Positions 13,774 to 23,416 are shown, counted from the stretch's first letter. The stretch: DNA of 25,787 nucleotides from JAVBQL01 sp031549085 (GCA_031549085.1 JAVBQL010000023.1:1-25787), one strand, 5' to 3'. The notes: generated by a model from the sequence alone, not told the origin. Numbers and translations: made by a program.

Positions 13774-14958
13774 TTATGATGAGAAGAGATCACTATGCGT
13801 AATGGTTCTATTTTTACCCATTCTCTTAGCTTTTGCAAGAGCATTGATTGAATCAAATATTAAATTCCTAAAGATCATCTCTTTCTTTTCAGTAGAAAAA
13901 TTAGTTCCATCTTTCTTTACATGACTCTCAACTGATGAGATGCCAATACTCACAGTTATAGTAATCTCTCTATTCTCATAATAGAACTTATTATCCTCAA
14001 TCATTTTCCTGCATCTTTCAAGAGCAGAAAAAGCCTCTTTCTCATTGGTATTAACCAAAAGTACACAGATCTCATCTTCAGCAAACCTGCCTGTTATATC
14101 AAATATCCTAAAGTTGGTAGAAAATATAGAGGAGACAGTACGCAAAATCATGTTGGCAAACTCATAACCAAACTCCTCATTAACCTCTGTAAAATTATCA
14201 ATATCAGCCGTTGCCAGAGAAACCCTTCCACCATACCTTGTCATCCTCTCAATCTCCCTCTTTAAAAGGTTATAAAAATGATCTTTATTTCGTAAGCCTG
14301 TGGTAGAGTCTGTATTTTTTATATTTTCATAATTTTTAGAGAGGAGAGATAGCTTTGTTTGAAGCTGTATAATCATAAAAACTAGAAAAAGAACTATAAA
14401 AAAACTGAAAATTGTTATGATGGCAAATATTACTCTTCTCTCTTTAAAGAGTTGGTTCTTTAAAGATGAGAGATTGTAGGTTATCTCATAATATCCAAGA
14501 ATTTTTTCGTCTTTTACAAGTGTGGATACAACCTGATATACTTTTATCCTGTTTTTTTTGTCAGCTGTTTTTGTGAGGTTGTATAATTCGACCTTATTGG
14601 TCAAATCCGCCACAGTGATTGTTTTTAGAAGATCAGGCACAGTTCCAAGTGTATATATAGGATCCTTCTTATTTGAATAGACATTTATAGATATAAAATG
14701 TTCAAAGTTCTGGATTCTTCTTATTATATTTACAGATTTTGAGATGCTTTTTTCAAGTTTGAAGTTTTTTTCTGAAAAATCGATTGAGTCGAGAAGTATA
14801 TTTTCAACAATAGTTGCCTCTCTGATAAATACCATAATGGAGGCATTGTCAAACATACGCATCGAGATGTTATAGACAATAAATAACATTGAGGAGAAAA
14901 AGAAAAAAGAGAGAAAAGTAAATATAAGAACCTTTCGTTTGTTAAACTCTCCAGCCAC
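13774..14958 (-). CDS. Membrane protein with degenerate GGDEF domain and intact I-site
   Basis: A 394-residue inner-membrane protein. Helices at about 9-30 and 175-200 flank an extracytoplasmic sensor region of about 145 residues. A cytoplasmic GGDEF domain spans about 215-390. The signature reads GRFAEDEICVLL (about 288-299), so GGDEF has become AEDEI. The DxDxF metal/nucleotide segment is present (TADIDNFTEVN), but the usual GHxxGD is GYEFAN. The inhibitory-site RxxD (RIFD) lies at the normal distance before the signature. This pattern fits a c-di-GMP receptor (as in PelD) better than an active cyclase, though some variant signatures do work. The start is GTG, with AAGGA about ten bases upstream. 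It has its own promoter, downstream of nadC. Confidence 0.82.
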   Translation of the reverse strand: MAGEFNKRKVLIFTFLSFFFFSSMLFIVYNISMRMFDNASIMVFIREATIVENILLDSIDFSEKNFKLEKSISKSVNIIRRIQNFEHFISINVYSNKKDPIYTLGTVPDLLKTITVADLTNKVELYNLTKTADKKNRIKVYQVVSTLVKDEKILGYYEITYNLSSLKNQLFKERRVIFAIITIFSFFIVLFLVFMIIQLQTKLSLLSKNYENIKNTDSTTGLRNKDHFYNLLKREIERMTRYGGRVSLATADIDNFTEVNEEFGYEFANMILRTVSSIFSTNFRIFDITGRFAEDEICVLLVNTNEKEAFSALERCRKMIEDNKFYYENREITITVSIGISSVESHVKKDGTNFSTEKKEMIFRNLIFDSINALAKAKRMGKNRTITHSDLFSS

Positions 14959-15013
14959 CTCTATAAAGTCCTTTTCTTTTTGTTAAAAATGGTCTAATCT
15001 ATTTTAACAGATT

Positions 15014-15043
15014 ATTATAGACATTTTTTTTAATAACTACCAA
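15014..15043 (-). promoter_or_regulatory. Promoter of the GGDEF-type gene
   Basis: On the minus strand there is TTGGTA (15038-15043), an 18-bp spacer and TATAAT (15014-15019), giving a leader of about 50 nt. It lies between the nadC stop and the GTG start, so the gene can be expressed apart from nadC. Confidence 0.6.
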
Positions 15044-15108
15044 TTTTTAACTATTGTCTCATCTACTATTTTTTGTCATAAAACTTGTTTTTTTTAAAAA
15101 AAATATTT

Positions 15109-15945
15109 TTATGATTCTATTTTTAATGAAAAATCCAACGCCTTAACACTATGGGTCAATTCGCCAAGGGATACATGAGTAATTCCATCAAGCTCCGACA
15201 AAATGCTTATCTTCTCAATATTCATATTGCCTGACACCTCAACCTCTACTTTTTTATCAATAATTTTTAGAGCCTCTTTCATTGTGTCAAGCCCCATATT
15301 GTCAAGCATGATCCTATCAATATCGCAAGAGAGTGCCTCTTTTACCTCATCAATTGTTCTTGTTTCGACCTCAATTTTATACTCTCTTCCCCACATCTCT
15401 TTAATCATCTTTACAGCATTTGTTATGCTTCCAGCCCCATCAATATGATTATCCTTTATCAGTACCATATCATGAAGTCCATATCGGTGATTCACACCGC
15501 CGCCGCATCTAACAGCATATTTTTGAAGGACTCGAAGTCCTGGTATCGTTTTTCTTGTATCTGTTATCTTTATCTTTCCACCAGTTTCTGCAACACATTT
15601 TGCAGTCTTGGTTGCAATACCTGATAGGTGAGATATAAAATTAAGTCCAACCCTCTCGCCCCTAAGGATATTTCTCATATCTCCCCTAACACGGCCAACC
15701 ATATCGCCCTTCATTATCTTATCAGAGTCATTAAAATAGAACTCAACAACAGAGTCTGGGTCAACAGTTTTGAAGACATCTGTAAATATTTCACTTCCGC
15801 ACAATATTCCATCCTCTTTCACCATAAGCTTAAAAGAGCGAATATCTTTTTTCATAAAGATGGCTTGTGTAGTGATATCCCCCTTAAAAAGAGAATCTTC
15901 CATAATTGCACTTTTCATAACATCATAATAGTACTCTCTCTTCAT
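15109..15945 (-). CDS. nadC: Nicotinate-nucleotide pyrophosphorylase (carboxylating), quinolinate phosphoribosyltransferase
   Basis: Converts quinolinate and PRPP to nicotinate mononucleotide, CO2 and pyrophosphate in de novo NAD synthesis, in the cytoplasm. The 278 residues match the family length. Signature segments are EDSLFKGDITT (N-terminal), RGERVGLNFISHLSGIAT, TRKTIPGLRVLQKYAVRCGGGVNHR split over the substrate-binding site, LIKDNHI, IEVETRTIDEV, DRIMLDNMG and EVSGNMNIEKI. AGGAGAGGAG lies just before the ATG. It starts 20 bases after the stop of the giant activase gene, so the two are very likely one operon. nadA and nadB are not in the window. Confidence 0.96.
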   Translation of the reverse strand: MKREYYYDVMKSAIMEDSLFKGDITTQAIFMKKDIRSFKLMVKEDGILCGSEIFTDVFKTVDPDSVVEFYFNDSDKIMKGDMVGRVRGDMRNILRGERVGLNFISHLSGIATKTAKCVAETGGKIKITDTRKTIPGLRVLQKYAVRCGGGVNHRYGLHDMVLIKDNHIDGAGSITNAVKMIKEMWGREYKIEVETRTIDEVKEALSCDIDRIMLDNMGLDTMKEALKIIDKKVEVEVSGNMNIEKISILSELDGITHVSLGELTHSVKALDFSLKIES

Positions 15946-15965
15946 AACTCCTCTCCTAAAACAAT

Positions 15966-18900
15966 CTATTTTTTGTTTTTCATCATCTCTTCATGGGCTC
16001 TGTCAGCCTGCAGCATAAATGTCTCAAGTCTTGCTTCAAGAATTTGAGAAAAAGGGTTCCCATCACATTCTACACTAAGGAAGGGCAGTATGTCCATATT
16101 TTCTTTAAATTTTTCTGCATTAAAACTTTCTTTAGCTTTTTTTGCAGCCTCCTCCTTGCCCTCAATGTTCATATAGGCGGTTGTTACCCCCTCAGTCATA
16201 CGGCTATTCATACAGCCAAATGGTCCAACATTGATAACGCCACAATATTTATCCAAGAGGTGATACATTGAAGCACCAGTAGACAAGCCCGGTTCGCCAG
16301 TCAAGGTCCAAGGGAATATGTGAGTAGAGTGCTCCATATATTTCTTTATGTCAAGCATCTCTCTCTCATAGAGCCCGCTCTTCTCAAAAATCTTCTTTGT
16401 CCTCTTCTCGATAGTGTCCATTACAACAGTTGTCAAAGCCGCCTCAATCTTACCAACAAAGTTGGTCTTTGTCTCAAACATATTTATCTCTTGAAGGAAC
16501 TCAACATATCGAAGCCACTCTGTCACATGTGCATCAAGCATAACAAAGCCATTTTTTGCAAGCTTTTCTGGTATTCCCATAAGTGAGAAGTGGTCACGCC
16601 TAACAAATATCTCCCCAACAACACCAACATACTTTGAGTCCTTAAGCGGTCTTGCTAATTTTATTTCATCTTTAAGACGCTTTGCAGTGAGTTTAAGCTG
16701 TTTGTAGAAGTTGCCTTTTTTTTCCATAACATCACAGATTTTTAGCCACTCCTCTTTGAAGATAACCAAATCTCTGCCCTTGTTTGTGCTCATAGCCTTT
16801 ATAACAGAGCGGATATCATCTAATATATCTCCAGCAAATATTATTCGCCCAGCATTGATTCTAAAGTCCATTCCAAGTCCTGCATAACCGCTGTCATTCT
16901 CCAATGTGATTAGAGCAACATCATTAAGCTGAAGCTTGTCAATAACTGTATTTGTTAGAATCTCATACTGCCCAACACGGCAGCAGCCACCCGCAGAGAC
17001 CAAGAACATAACAAGTTTCTCATCTTTGTTCTCGCGATATTTTAGATATTTTAAAAGCTCACCAATTATATTGATAATAGGAAGACACTCTTTACTTGTC
17101 GTTACCGATCGTCCTAGATCAAGCGCCTCTCTGTCGCAGACAGGTAGAGCCTCAGCATTCCACCCTTGACGGCGAAGAACTGCAGCAGCCCCCTCAGCAA
17201 AGAGGTCGCCCATTGAAGGAACAACAACCTTAACACTCTTCTTATCTTTAAATGAGAACTTTTTTCCCTCAGAATCGATATAGACTGTTCCGCCGCTGTT
17301 GTCAATCTCTGTCTTTGCACGGACATATGTAGTTTTCTTATCTTGAATTTTATCTCTAATTTTCACATAGTTGTTGATAACATCCATAAATGCTTCAATT
17401 CTTGTGTTGACCCCTGCATCGGCTGTATGCCCATCAACCTCAATTGTTAGAGATGGCTTTGTACCCATTAGGTCTCTAAAGTGCGGAATCATCATAGAGT
17501 CAAGCGCACAGAGAAAGTTTGTCAAGTAACATGCAAATAGCTGCGGATGTCTCTTAACTATGCGGGCAGCCTTGATAATACGCTGTCCCATCTCCCAGTA
17601 GGTCTTCTTATAGTTCTCCTCATCTTCATATAGCAAGAAGTCATAAGGGATAATCTCAACACCACGAGAGGCAAACTTAAATGGAACACCCTTGTTTGTC
17701 TCATTTGCAAATGCGTTGTATGGTCGTCCAAATAGCACGATGGCACGTTTGTTTGGGTCCCTCTCAAGCTCAGCAAGGATTCTTTTTCCTTCAGCTTTCA
17801 TTTTCTTGAAGAAGTTAAGCTGTGCCTCAACTGCTTTTCTGTGTGCCTCTTTTCCTTCAGCAGCTGTGAAACCAAGGTCTGTTGCAACCTTTATAAATGT
17901 CTTCTCCTCTGAATCAAACCCACTCATAAGATTTAGGGCTGGTGTTATCATCTTTGGAACTTTCTTTCCATCACGCTCAAGGTCTTTAAAGAAGCTTGCC
18001 TGCTGGTAGAATGGCTCGCCCTGTACAAACATACATACAGTTTGATACTCCTTTCTATACTCCTCCTGCTCTGATACGTGAATCTCCATTATTTGAGGCA
18101 TAAATATATAGTCTGGTTCAAGTTTTAGAAGTGTATCAAACATACCAAGCGATATCTGTCCAGAGAGACAGAAGCTTGTAAGCCCCTTGTCGATGCCCTC
18201 TTGTGTTGCGTGGTCAGGCATAACCACCTTACAGCCAAGCTCATTGAAGAATGTATAGAACATTGGGTAGAGTGTATTGATTTGGAATGATCTATTTATT
18301 CCAATGACAATATCTTTTTTTGCTGGTTTGACTATCTTGTTGTCTTCAAATAGAAGGTCAACCCTCTTTTCGATATGGTTTAAGTTTTTGATATCATAAT
18401 TTTTATTATTTTTTAGGTTGTAATATTTATTACATGCGCCGCCGAATGGAATCTTTTTGTTGTTGATATGAATCATAGCAACTTCACAACCGATATCACA
18501 GTTCTCAAGATGACCATGACACTTGAATGGCTTTCCATATTCAACTTTACGCTCTGCAAGTTCTGGAAGTGAAAACTCTTTTTTATCAAGGTTACCTATA
18601 TTGAATAGGTTTTTTAACTCAAGAGCAACACCATATGCACCCATCAACCCCGGATGTGGTGGAACAATTATCTCTCTCCCTGTCAACGCCGCCATAGCGA
18701 TTGGCACTGCCTTATTGTAGCAGACACCACCCTGCATAAAGACCTTCTTTCCAACCTGACGAGAGCCCTTTACTCTATTAACATAGTTGATACAGATTGA
18801 ATATACAAGCCCAGCGATGATATCCTCTTTTGAGACGCCCTCTTGAAAAGCGGTATTTATATCTGATGATATAAAGGCAGCACACTGGTCAGAGAAGTTT

Positions 18901-20297
18901 GGAGGGGTTGCTGCATTAAGCGCAATCCCTGCGATATCTTCCATCTTTACACCAAGCTGCTCATAGGCAGACTCTTCAAGGAAGCTTCCCGTTCCAGCAG
19001 AGCAAGCCTCATTCATCGCATAGTCTGAAGCGACACCATTTGTCAAAAATGTATACTTTGCGTCCTGCCCACCGATTTCAAAAATTGTATCAACATCTTT
19101 ATCAAAGTATGATGAAGCTGTTGCGTGGGCGATAATCTCATTTATTACACCGTCAGTGTCAGCATGAAGCCCAGCAATATAGCGTCCGCTTCCAGTTACA
19201 CCAACACCTGTGATTTTAACATTTGCACCATTCAAAGAATCTAGCAGTGCCTTATAGCACTGACGAGATGCCTCGATTGGATTTCCATTGGTTCTAAGAT
19301 AGATTGAACCAACAATCGAATTATCTTTCAAATCCATCAAAACCGCTTTTGTTGTGGTTGACCCAACATCAAGACCAACAACAAGTTCATCACCATCTTT
19401 CGCTTTCTTAAATGGAAGATCCTTAAAGGTAACCATCTTCTCATAGTTTTTAATCGATTTTAAAAACTCAAATGATGACTGATGATCTTTATATAGTTTA
19501 TTTTTATCATTTATAGCTGGTGAGCTAGATTTAAAAGCCCAGATTGCAGCACCAAGTGCCTCAAAGTATGGAGCCTCAGCTGGGACATTAACCAATGGGA
19601 AGTTCTCTTTCACATAGTTTACAACGACCTCATTCTGTGAAGTTCCACCTACAATAAGCACATTTTTTGGGCTTAGGCGGACAAGAAGCTCGCTTATCTT
19701 CTTTGCGATCATCTTTGCCAAGCCTGCCGCAACATCAGCAATCGACTCGCCCTTGTTTAGAGCATGTGTACAGTCTGACTTGCAGAAAACAGAGCAGCGT
19801 CCAGATAGGTGGTGCGGATTTGTTGCAGTTTTTGATAGCTCAATCGCCTCATCAATAGAGACGTTCATACGTCTAATCTGCTGCATAAAAAACTCACCTG
19901 TACCTGATGCACACTTGTTGCCCGATACCACCTGCGAAATTCTATCTTTCTTGTCAAGCTCATAGACAATAAAAGTTTCGCCGCCGGCACTGACAATTAC
20001 ATCATAATCGATATTACCCTTTGGCTTTATATATTGATATGCAATCTCTGTTGCCTCTGGCTCAGTGATTGAGGGAAGATTGATAAGCTCCCTGAACTTT
20101 CGTCCTGTCACAGCAATCGCTCTTCCATCTGTCTCCCACTTGCCTAAAATTTTTGATAGGACACCCTTAGGGTCTCCCTGATGCTCTTCAACTAAACTCT
20201 TAACTATGTTGTAAGAGTTATCTTTCTTTTCAATCTCCACAATTGAGAGACTTGTCGCTCCAAGGCATACGCCTAATGCTTTTTTTAAATCTGACAT
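15966..20297 (-). CDS. Giant 2-hydroxyacyl-CoA dehydratase activase-related protein (double BcrAD/BadFG ATPase fusion)
   Basis: 1443 residues. Two ASKHA-type BcrAD_BadFG ATPase domains come first. In domain one (about 5-265) the first phosphate loop is altered (GVCLGATSLSI), but GNKCASGTGEFF and GRCSVFCKSDCTH are kept. Domain two (about 303-565) has the full set: GLDVGSTTTKAVL, GQDAKYTFL, NEACSAGTGSFLEE and FSDQCAAFISSD. The Cys residues fit the [4Fe-4S] ligands of these activators. A DUF2229-like region follows (about 665-880), then an HgdB-like Fe-S region (about 1015-1420) with TSKECLPI, AGGCCRVGQ and GPFGCMNSRMTEG. HgdC-type activases drive ATP-dependent electron transfer to radical dehydratases or reductases. 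What this fused form reduces is unknown. GAGG precedes the ATG, and nadC follows. Confidence 0.9.
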   Translation of the reverse strand: MSDLKKALGVCLGATSLSIVEIEKKDNSYNIVKSLVEEHQGDPKGVLSKILGKWETDGRAIAVTGRKFRELINLPSITEPEATEIAYQYIKPKGNIDYDVIVSAGGETFIVYELDKKDRISQVVSGNKCASGTGEFFMQQIRRMNVSIDEAIELSKTATNPHHLSGRCSVFCKSDCTHALNKGESIADVAAGLAKMIAKKISELLVRLSPKNVLIVGGTSQNEVVVNYVKENFPLVNVPAEAPYFEALGAAIWAFKSSSPAINDKNKLYKDHQSSFEFLKSIKNYEKMVTFKDLPFKKAKDGDELVVGLDVGSTTTKAVLMDLKDNSIVGSIYLRTNGNPIEASRQCYKALLDSLNGANVKITGVGVTGSGRYIAGLHADTDGVINEIIAHATASSYFDKDVDTIFEIGGQDAKYTFLTNGVASDYAMNEACSAGTGSFLEESAYEQLGVKMEDIAGIALNAATPPNFSDQCAAFISSDINTAFQEGVSKEDIIAGLVYSICINYVNRVKGSRQVGKKVFMQGGVCYNKAVPIAMAALTGREIIVPPHPGLMGAYGVALELKNLFNIGNLDKKEFSLPELAERKVEYGKPFKCHGHLENCDIGCEVAMIHINNKKIPFGGACNKYYNLKNNKNYDIKNLNHIEKRVDLLFEDNKIVKPAKKDIVIGINRSFQINTLYPMFYTFFNELGCKVVMPDHATQEGIDKGLTSFCLSGQISLGMFDTLLKLEPDYIFMPQIMEIHVSEQEEYRKEYQTVCMFVQGEPFYQQASFFKDLERDGKKVPKMITPALNLMSGFDSEEKTFIKVATDLGFTAAEGKEAHRKAVEAQLNFFKKMKAEGKRILAELERDPNKRAIVLFGRPYNAFANETNKGVPFKFASRGVEIIPYDFLLYEDEENYKKTYWEMGQRIIKAARIVKRHPQLFACYLTNFLCALDSMMIPHFRDLMGTKPSLTIEVDGHTADAGVNTRIEAFMDVINNYVKIRDKIQDKKTTYVRAKTEIDNSGGTVYIDSEGKKFSFKDKKSVKVVVPSMGDLFAEGAAAVLRRQGWNAEALPVCDREALDLGRSVTTSKECLPIINIIGELLKYLKYRENKDEKLVMFLVSAGGCCRVGQYEILTNTVIDKLQLNDVALITLENDSGYAGLGMDFRINAGRIIFAGDILDDIRSVIKAMSTNKGRDLVIFKEEWLKICDVMEKKGNFYKQLKLTAKRLKDEIKLARPLKDSKYVGVVGEIFVRRDHFSLMGIPEKLAKNGFVMLDAHVTEWLRYVEFLQEINMFETKTNFVGKIEAALTTVVMDTIEKRTKKIFEKSGLYEREMLDIKKYMEHSTHIFPWTLTGEPGLSTGASMYHLLDKYCGVINVGPFGCMNSRMTEGVTTAYMNIEGKEEAAKKAKESFNAEKFKENMDILPFLSVECDGNPFSQILEARLETFMLQADRAHEEMMKNKK

Positions 20298-20568
20298 ATA
20301 ATAAACCTCAAAAAAATTATGTACAAAAATATGTTAAAAATTAAAATTATAGAGATTGTGTTGAATGAGTTGTGTTATGAAAAACTTTTTCATAAAAAAT
20401 ATATTAAAAAAATCTATTATTTTAATTATAAACTATCTAGTGGAAATAGTTGCTTAAATAAACTCCATATATATTAGTAGTAACTTAAACTTAAGTCTAA
20501 AAAAAAAAAGAATAAAAGTCAATTTTTTTTGAGTACCACAGCTTATATTACGACCCATATTTGCTATT

Positions 20569-20749
20569 AATGGTTAATTTAACTGATTTTTAACAAACGT
20601 ACTATCAATATCAAACTAGCCATTAAAACTAATTTTCTAGTTTACTTGAAAGTCACGAACATAGATAACGAACGAACGCTATTAAAAAAGAAAGAAAAAG
20701 TAGTGAAGCGTGTTTGGCTGATAAAAACAATAATATTTCACTAACCATC
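20569..20749 (+). repeat. Degenerate, shortened palindromic element (M7)
   Basis: The left terminus AATGGTTAATTT and a left arm that follows M2 for about 130 bp reach the purine side of the stem (AAAAAAGAAAGAAAAAG). The pyrimidine side and most of the right arm are lost. The unit closes with TTCACTAACCAT at 20749. Its upstream flank (TATATTACGACCCA) resembles the one before M5 (TATATTGCGATTCA). Confidence 0.6.
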
Positions 20750-20777
20750 TAATATTTAAGTAGGTTATTCACTATAA

Positions 20778-20832
20778 AATGGTTAGTTGAACTAACTTGC
20801 AATAAATATACTTTTTCTTCTTTACTTACTTT
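20778..20832 (+). repeat. Left-end fragment of the palindromic element
   Basis: AATGGTTAGTTGAACTAAC starts a new left terminus that matches the family for only about 45-55 bases, then meets the stop of the outer-membrane protein gene at 20835. The first 18 bases also form a small palindrome of their own (GTTAGTT/AACTAAC). Confidence 0.5.
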
Positions 20833-20834
20833 TT

Positions 20835-23369
20835 TTATCTTGCAAACCACTCACTGTTGCTGCCAAGTGCCCTAGAGACACTAAACTCAAAATAGAAGAA
20901 TGAACTAAAACTCTTTTGAATCATATAGTTTAAAGGAGTCAGGTTAATTTCAAGATTTATCATCATAGGCATAAATCTTGTATAGACTCTAACTGCAGCA
21001 CCAACAGTAAAAATTGGTATTATAGAGAGATTGTTGATATTTATTGTATAGGATCCAAGTGCAAATGTCCTTCCATCTCTTGGATGATCTCTCATATCAC
21101 TTAATATAGCCCCAACATCTGTGTAGAGAACTAAAAACATATCCCAATTTAGATCTTGATCAATCTTAAACCCACCAATTTTTGGTGTGTCAAAATTTAA
21201 TAGATGTATCCAATAATCGATATTTTCAACCAAACCAAACCAGCCGCCTAAATATTTATAGCCATTACCTCTAACCAAACTCTTCATACCTGAGTCATTG
21301 AAATCTTCTATAATATTATTGTATGTACTAAAAAGTGATGAACGAAGCTTAAATGCACTCTCTTTGTAGGTTGGAAGATAGAGACTGTGAGAAAACTCTG
21401 CTAAAAATTTAAAATTATCCATTCTAACCGCTGGGATATCATGATCTATATATATCTTATCTTGCGGTGGGATATTGGGATCGTTATACTCATCCTGCTT
21501 CACATATTGATACTGCAATAGTGGGTCCATCGTAAACTTAACCCTAGCCTTTATCTTCTGTCCTGCAACAGACCTCAGATAGTCAGAGACCTTTTGCTGA
21601 TCTAGATAGTATTTCTCGAGGGCAAATCTTTTACTAAAAACAAACTCCAATCTTGATATCCCAAATGAGTCTTCATAAATATCATCTTTAATAAAATACT
21701 CTTGATTTGGAATGTTTGAGTTATATTTTTTGTAATAGTAGAAAGAGAGATAGGAGTCAAAATTTGCATCAATAAATGGAATAGCATATTCCATACCAAT
21801 TGTTTGTGTAAGTGTTATTCTATCTTCTATATCTACAATATTTCCTTTGCTATCGGGCTGCCAAAACTTTTTGTTGTCGAAAGAGAAGCCAACAAGTCCA
21901 ACAAGTCCAGTGTTGTATATAGGAAATCTGAAGTTAATTGTTGGATTTAATGCAAGTACATCAGAGCGAACAAAGTTACCAGATTTTATCAATATACTCA
22001 AAATTCTAGTAGCATCTGTTTCACTTATGTTTTTATCAAGAAATCTTTTTGTATCTTTATTATCTTCAGGAACCCTATACCACTCTTTTAAAAAATCTTT
22101 GTCAGATTGCTCCGTAACAGAGTCCAATAATTTATTAAATTCTGACTCTGTATACTCTTGAGGTATCAAAACTTTGCTAGAAAGATTTCCATCTCCTCTA
22201 ATATTTTTCTGATATGCAACGTTCATTGCAGTATGAAAACTACCATTTATACCAGGTATAGGAAGATTAAGTCTAAAGTAGGCAGGATCGCTTATAACAT
22301 TGGGAGTTTCACTTGGATTATTATTGGTTACTGTTGAGAGTGCAAAAGAGTACTCTGTCTTCTGCTTTATCTGGTCAGCAGATGCATCTTGATAGTTAGG
22401 ATTTTCATAGTAGGTGTTCCTAAAATCAAGACCAGCTCTTGCCTCAATAGATGCTCCGGGTATAGATTTAAATGGATAGATAAATTCCAGTTGGGGATCT
22501 ACTATCGTAATATCTTTTCTATATACATTCGGAGCAGCAAGATCGCCAGGGTGATCTTTTACAAGCTCATTTCCATACCCAAAACCGATCCTTGGTATAA
22601 ATGTCATCTCTATATATGGAATTTTATATCGAAACTTTAGCGTTGCATCTTCTATACCACTCTTAAGCTCATTGTTTTGATAGTCATTTCTGCTTGAATC
22701 CCAAATTAGATAGTGAACAGCTGTTGTATAGGCTTTAAAATCAAAATCCATATGGAGTCTTTCGGTAAGCTTTAGATAATCATTTGACTTAACAGAGAGC
22801 TGAAGATTTTTGTCATTATCATCATCATACTGCTTGGTCTCAACTTCAGCCTCTATGGGAAAAGGATAGCCATTTGAGTAGAAATTCCAAAACTTAAACT
22901 TTGCCTTAAAACCATTTGTAGTAGAGTAGAATGGCAGAACAAATGGGAAAAATGGTAGCTGTTCTGATATATCTACATGAAGTTTTATACGATTCTCTTT
23001 TACAGACTCCTCTGATATACTGTATCTTCTTGAGATAATATTTTCTCTATTGAGTTGAGCCAAAAAAGAGAGTACCTTGTTTTTTGTATCTTCATTCCAA
23101 ACATCACCTTCAGACACAGGGAACTCAGAGAGCACTCTGGGAGATGCAGAGTTCAATCCAACGAACTCTATTTTATCTACTATTTTTTCTGCAGTAGTGG
23201 ATGCCATCTCCTCTCCTCTGCTGATATCTATGGAGAGGTCTCTAGCAAAATCCTTAGCCTGCTGCTCTTTTTGTTGCTCTTCATTATACCAATAGTCAGT
23301 ATCTTGAGCTGTTAATTGAAATGAGATTGAGAGAAAACATAAGAAAAGCAGAATATATCTTAATTTCAT
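20835..23369 (-). CDS. Omp85/BamA-like outer-membrane beta-barrel protein with a single POTRA-like domain
   Basis: 844 residues. A signal peptide (MKLRYILLFLCFLSISFQLTAQ) is followed by a charged linker rich in Gln and Glu. One POTRA-like unit lies at about 62-137 (KIVDKIEFVGLNSASPRVL, then NRIKLHVDISEQ). Residues from about 145 on show long alternating polar/hydrophobic strands with many aromatic residues, typical of an outer-membrane barrel. The end is SNSEWFAR, without the usual terminal Phe of BamA. True BamA proteins normally carry several POTRA domains, so this looks like a side branch (surface antigen/TamA-like or lineage-specific) rather than the essential BamA. About 400 residues between the POTRA and the last strands are lineage-specific in appearance. 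The gene is a single transcription unit with its own promoter. Its 3' end runs into repeat fragments. Confidence 0.72.
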   Translation of the reverse strand: MKLRYILLFLCFLSISFQLTAQDTDYWYNEEQQKEQQAKDFARDLSIDISRGEEMASTTAEKIVDKIEFVGLNSASPRVLSEFPVSEGDVWNEDTKNKVLSFLAQLNRENIISRRYSISEESVKENRIKLHVDISEQLPFFPFVLPFYSTTNGFKAKFKFWNFYSNGYPFPIEAEVETKQYDDDNDKNLQLSVKSNDYLKLTERLHMDFDFKAYTTAVHYLIWDSSRNDYQNNELKSGIEDATLKFRYKIPYIEMTFIPRIGFGYGNELVKDHPGDLAAPNVYRKDITIVDPQLEFIYPFKSIPGASIEARAGLDFRNTYYENPNYQDASADQIKQKTEYSFALSTVTNNNPSETPNVISDPAYFRLNLPIPGINGSFHTAMNVAYQKNIRGDGNLSSKVLIPQEYTESEFNKLLDSVTEQSDKDFLKEWYRVPEDNKDTKRFLDKNISETDATRILSILIKSGNFVRSDVLALNPTINFRFPIYNTGLVGLVGFSFDNKKFWQPDSKGNIVDIEDRITLTQTIGMEYAIPFIDANFDSYLSFYYYKKYNSNIPNQEYFIKDDIYEDSFGISRLEFVFSKRFALEKYYLDQQKVSDYLRSVAGQKIKARVKFTMDPLLQYQYVKQDEYNDPNIPPQDKIYIDHDIPAVRMDNFKFLAEFSHSLYLPTYKESAFKLRSSLFSTYNNIIEDFNDSGMKSLVRGNGYKYLGGWFGLVENIDYWIHLLNFDTPKIGGFKIDQDLNWDMFLVLYTDVGAILSDMRDHPRDGRTFALGSYTININNLSIIPIFTVGAAVRVYTRFMPMMINLEINLTPLNYMIQKSFSSFFYFEFSVSRALGSNSEWFAR

Positions 23370-23387
23370 AAATACTCAAAAATAGAT

Positions 23388-23416
23388 TATCTATTATCTT
23401 GAAAAATAGGAGTCAA
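23388..23416 (-). promoter_or_regulatory. Candidate promoter of the Omp85-like gene
   Basis: On the minus strand there is TTGACT (23411-23416), a 17-bp spacer and TAGATA (23388-23393). The -10 is weak (TAGATA/GATAAT). The leader to the ATG is about 12-15 nt with only GAG as a possible ribosome site. Confidence 0.5.

Larger units (their letters stand above)
20298..20834. other. Intergenic region with decayed palindromic elements
   Basis: There is no gene. The 20298-20568 part is AT-rich upstream DNA of the activase gene. I see a TACATAAT-type -10 candidate near 20310 but no convincing -35. The rest (20569-20834) holds one shortened element copy and one left-end fragment that runs up to the 3' end of the outer-membrane protein gene. 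Confidence 0.6.

Noticed and set aside
16936..17169. Small ORFs opposite the activase gene
   Set aside because: Several open frames run antisense to the long coding region. None has a ribosome site or recognisable protein, so they are shadows of its codon use.
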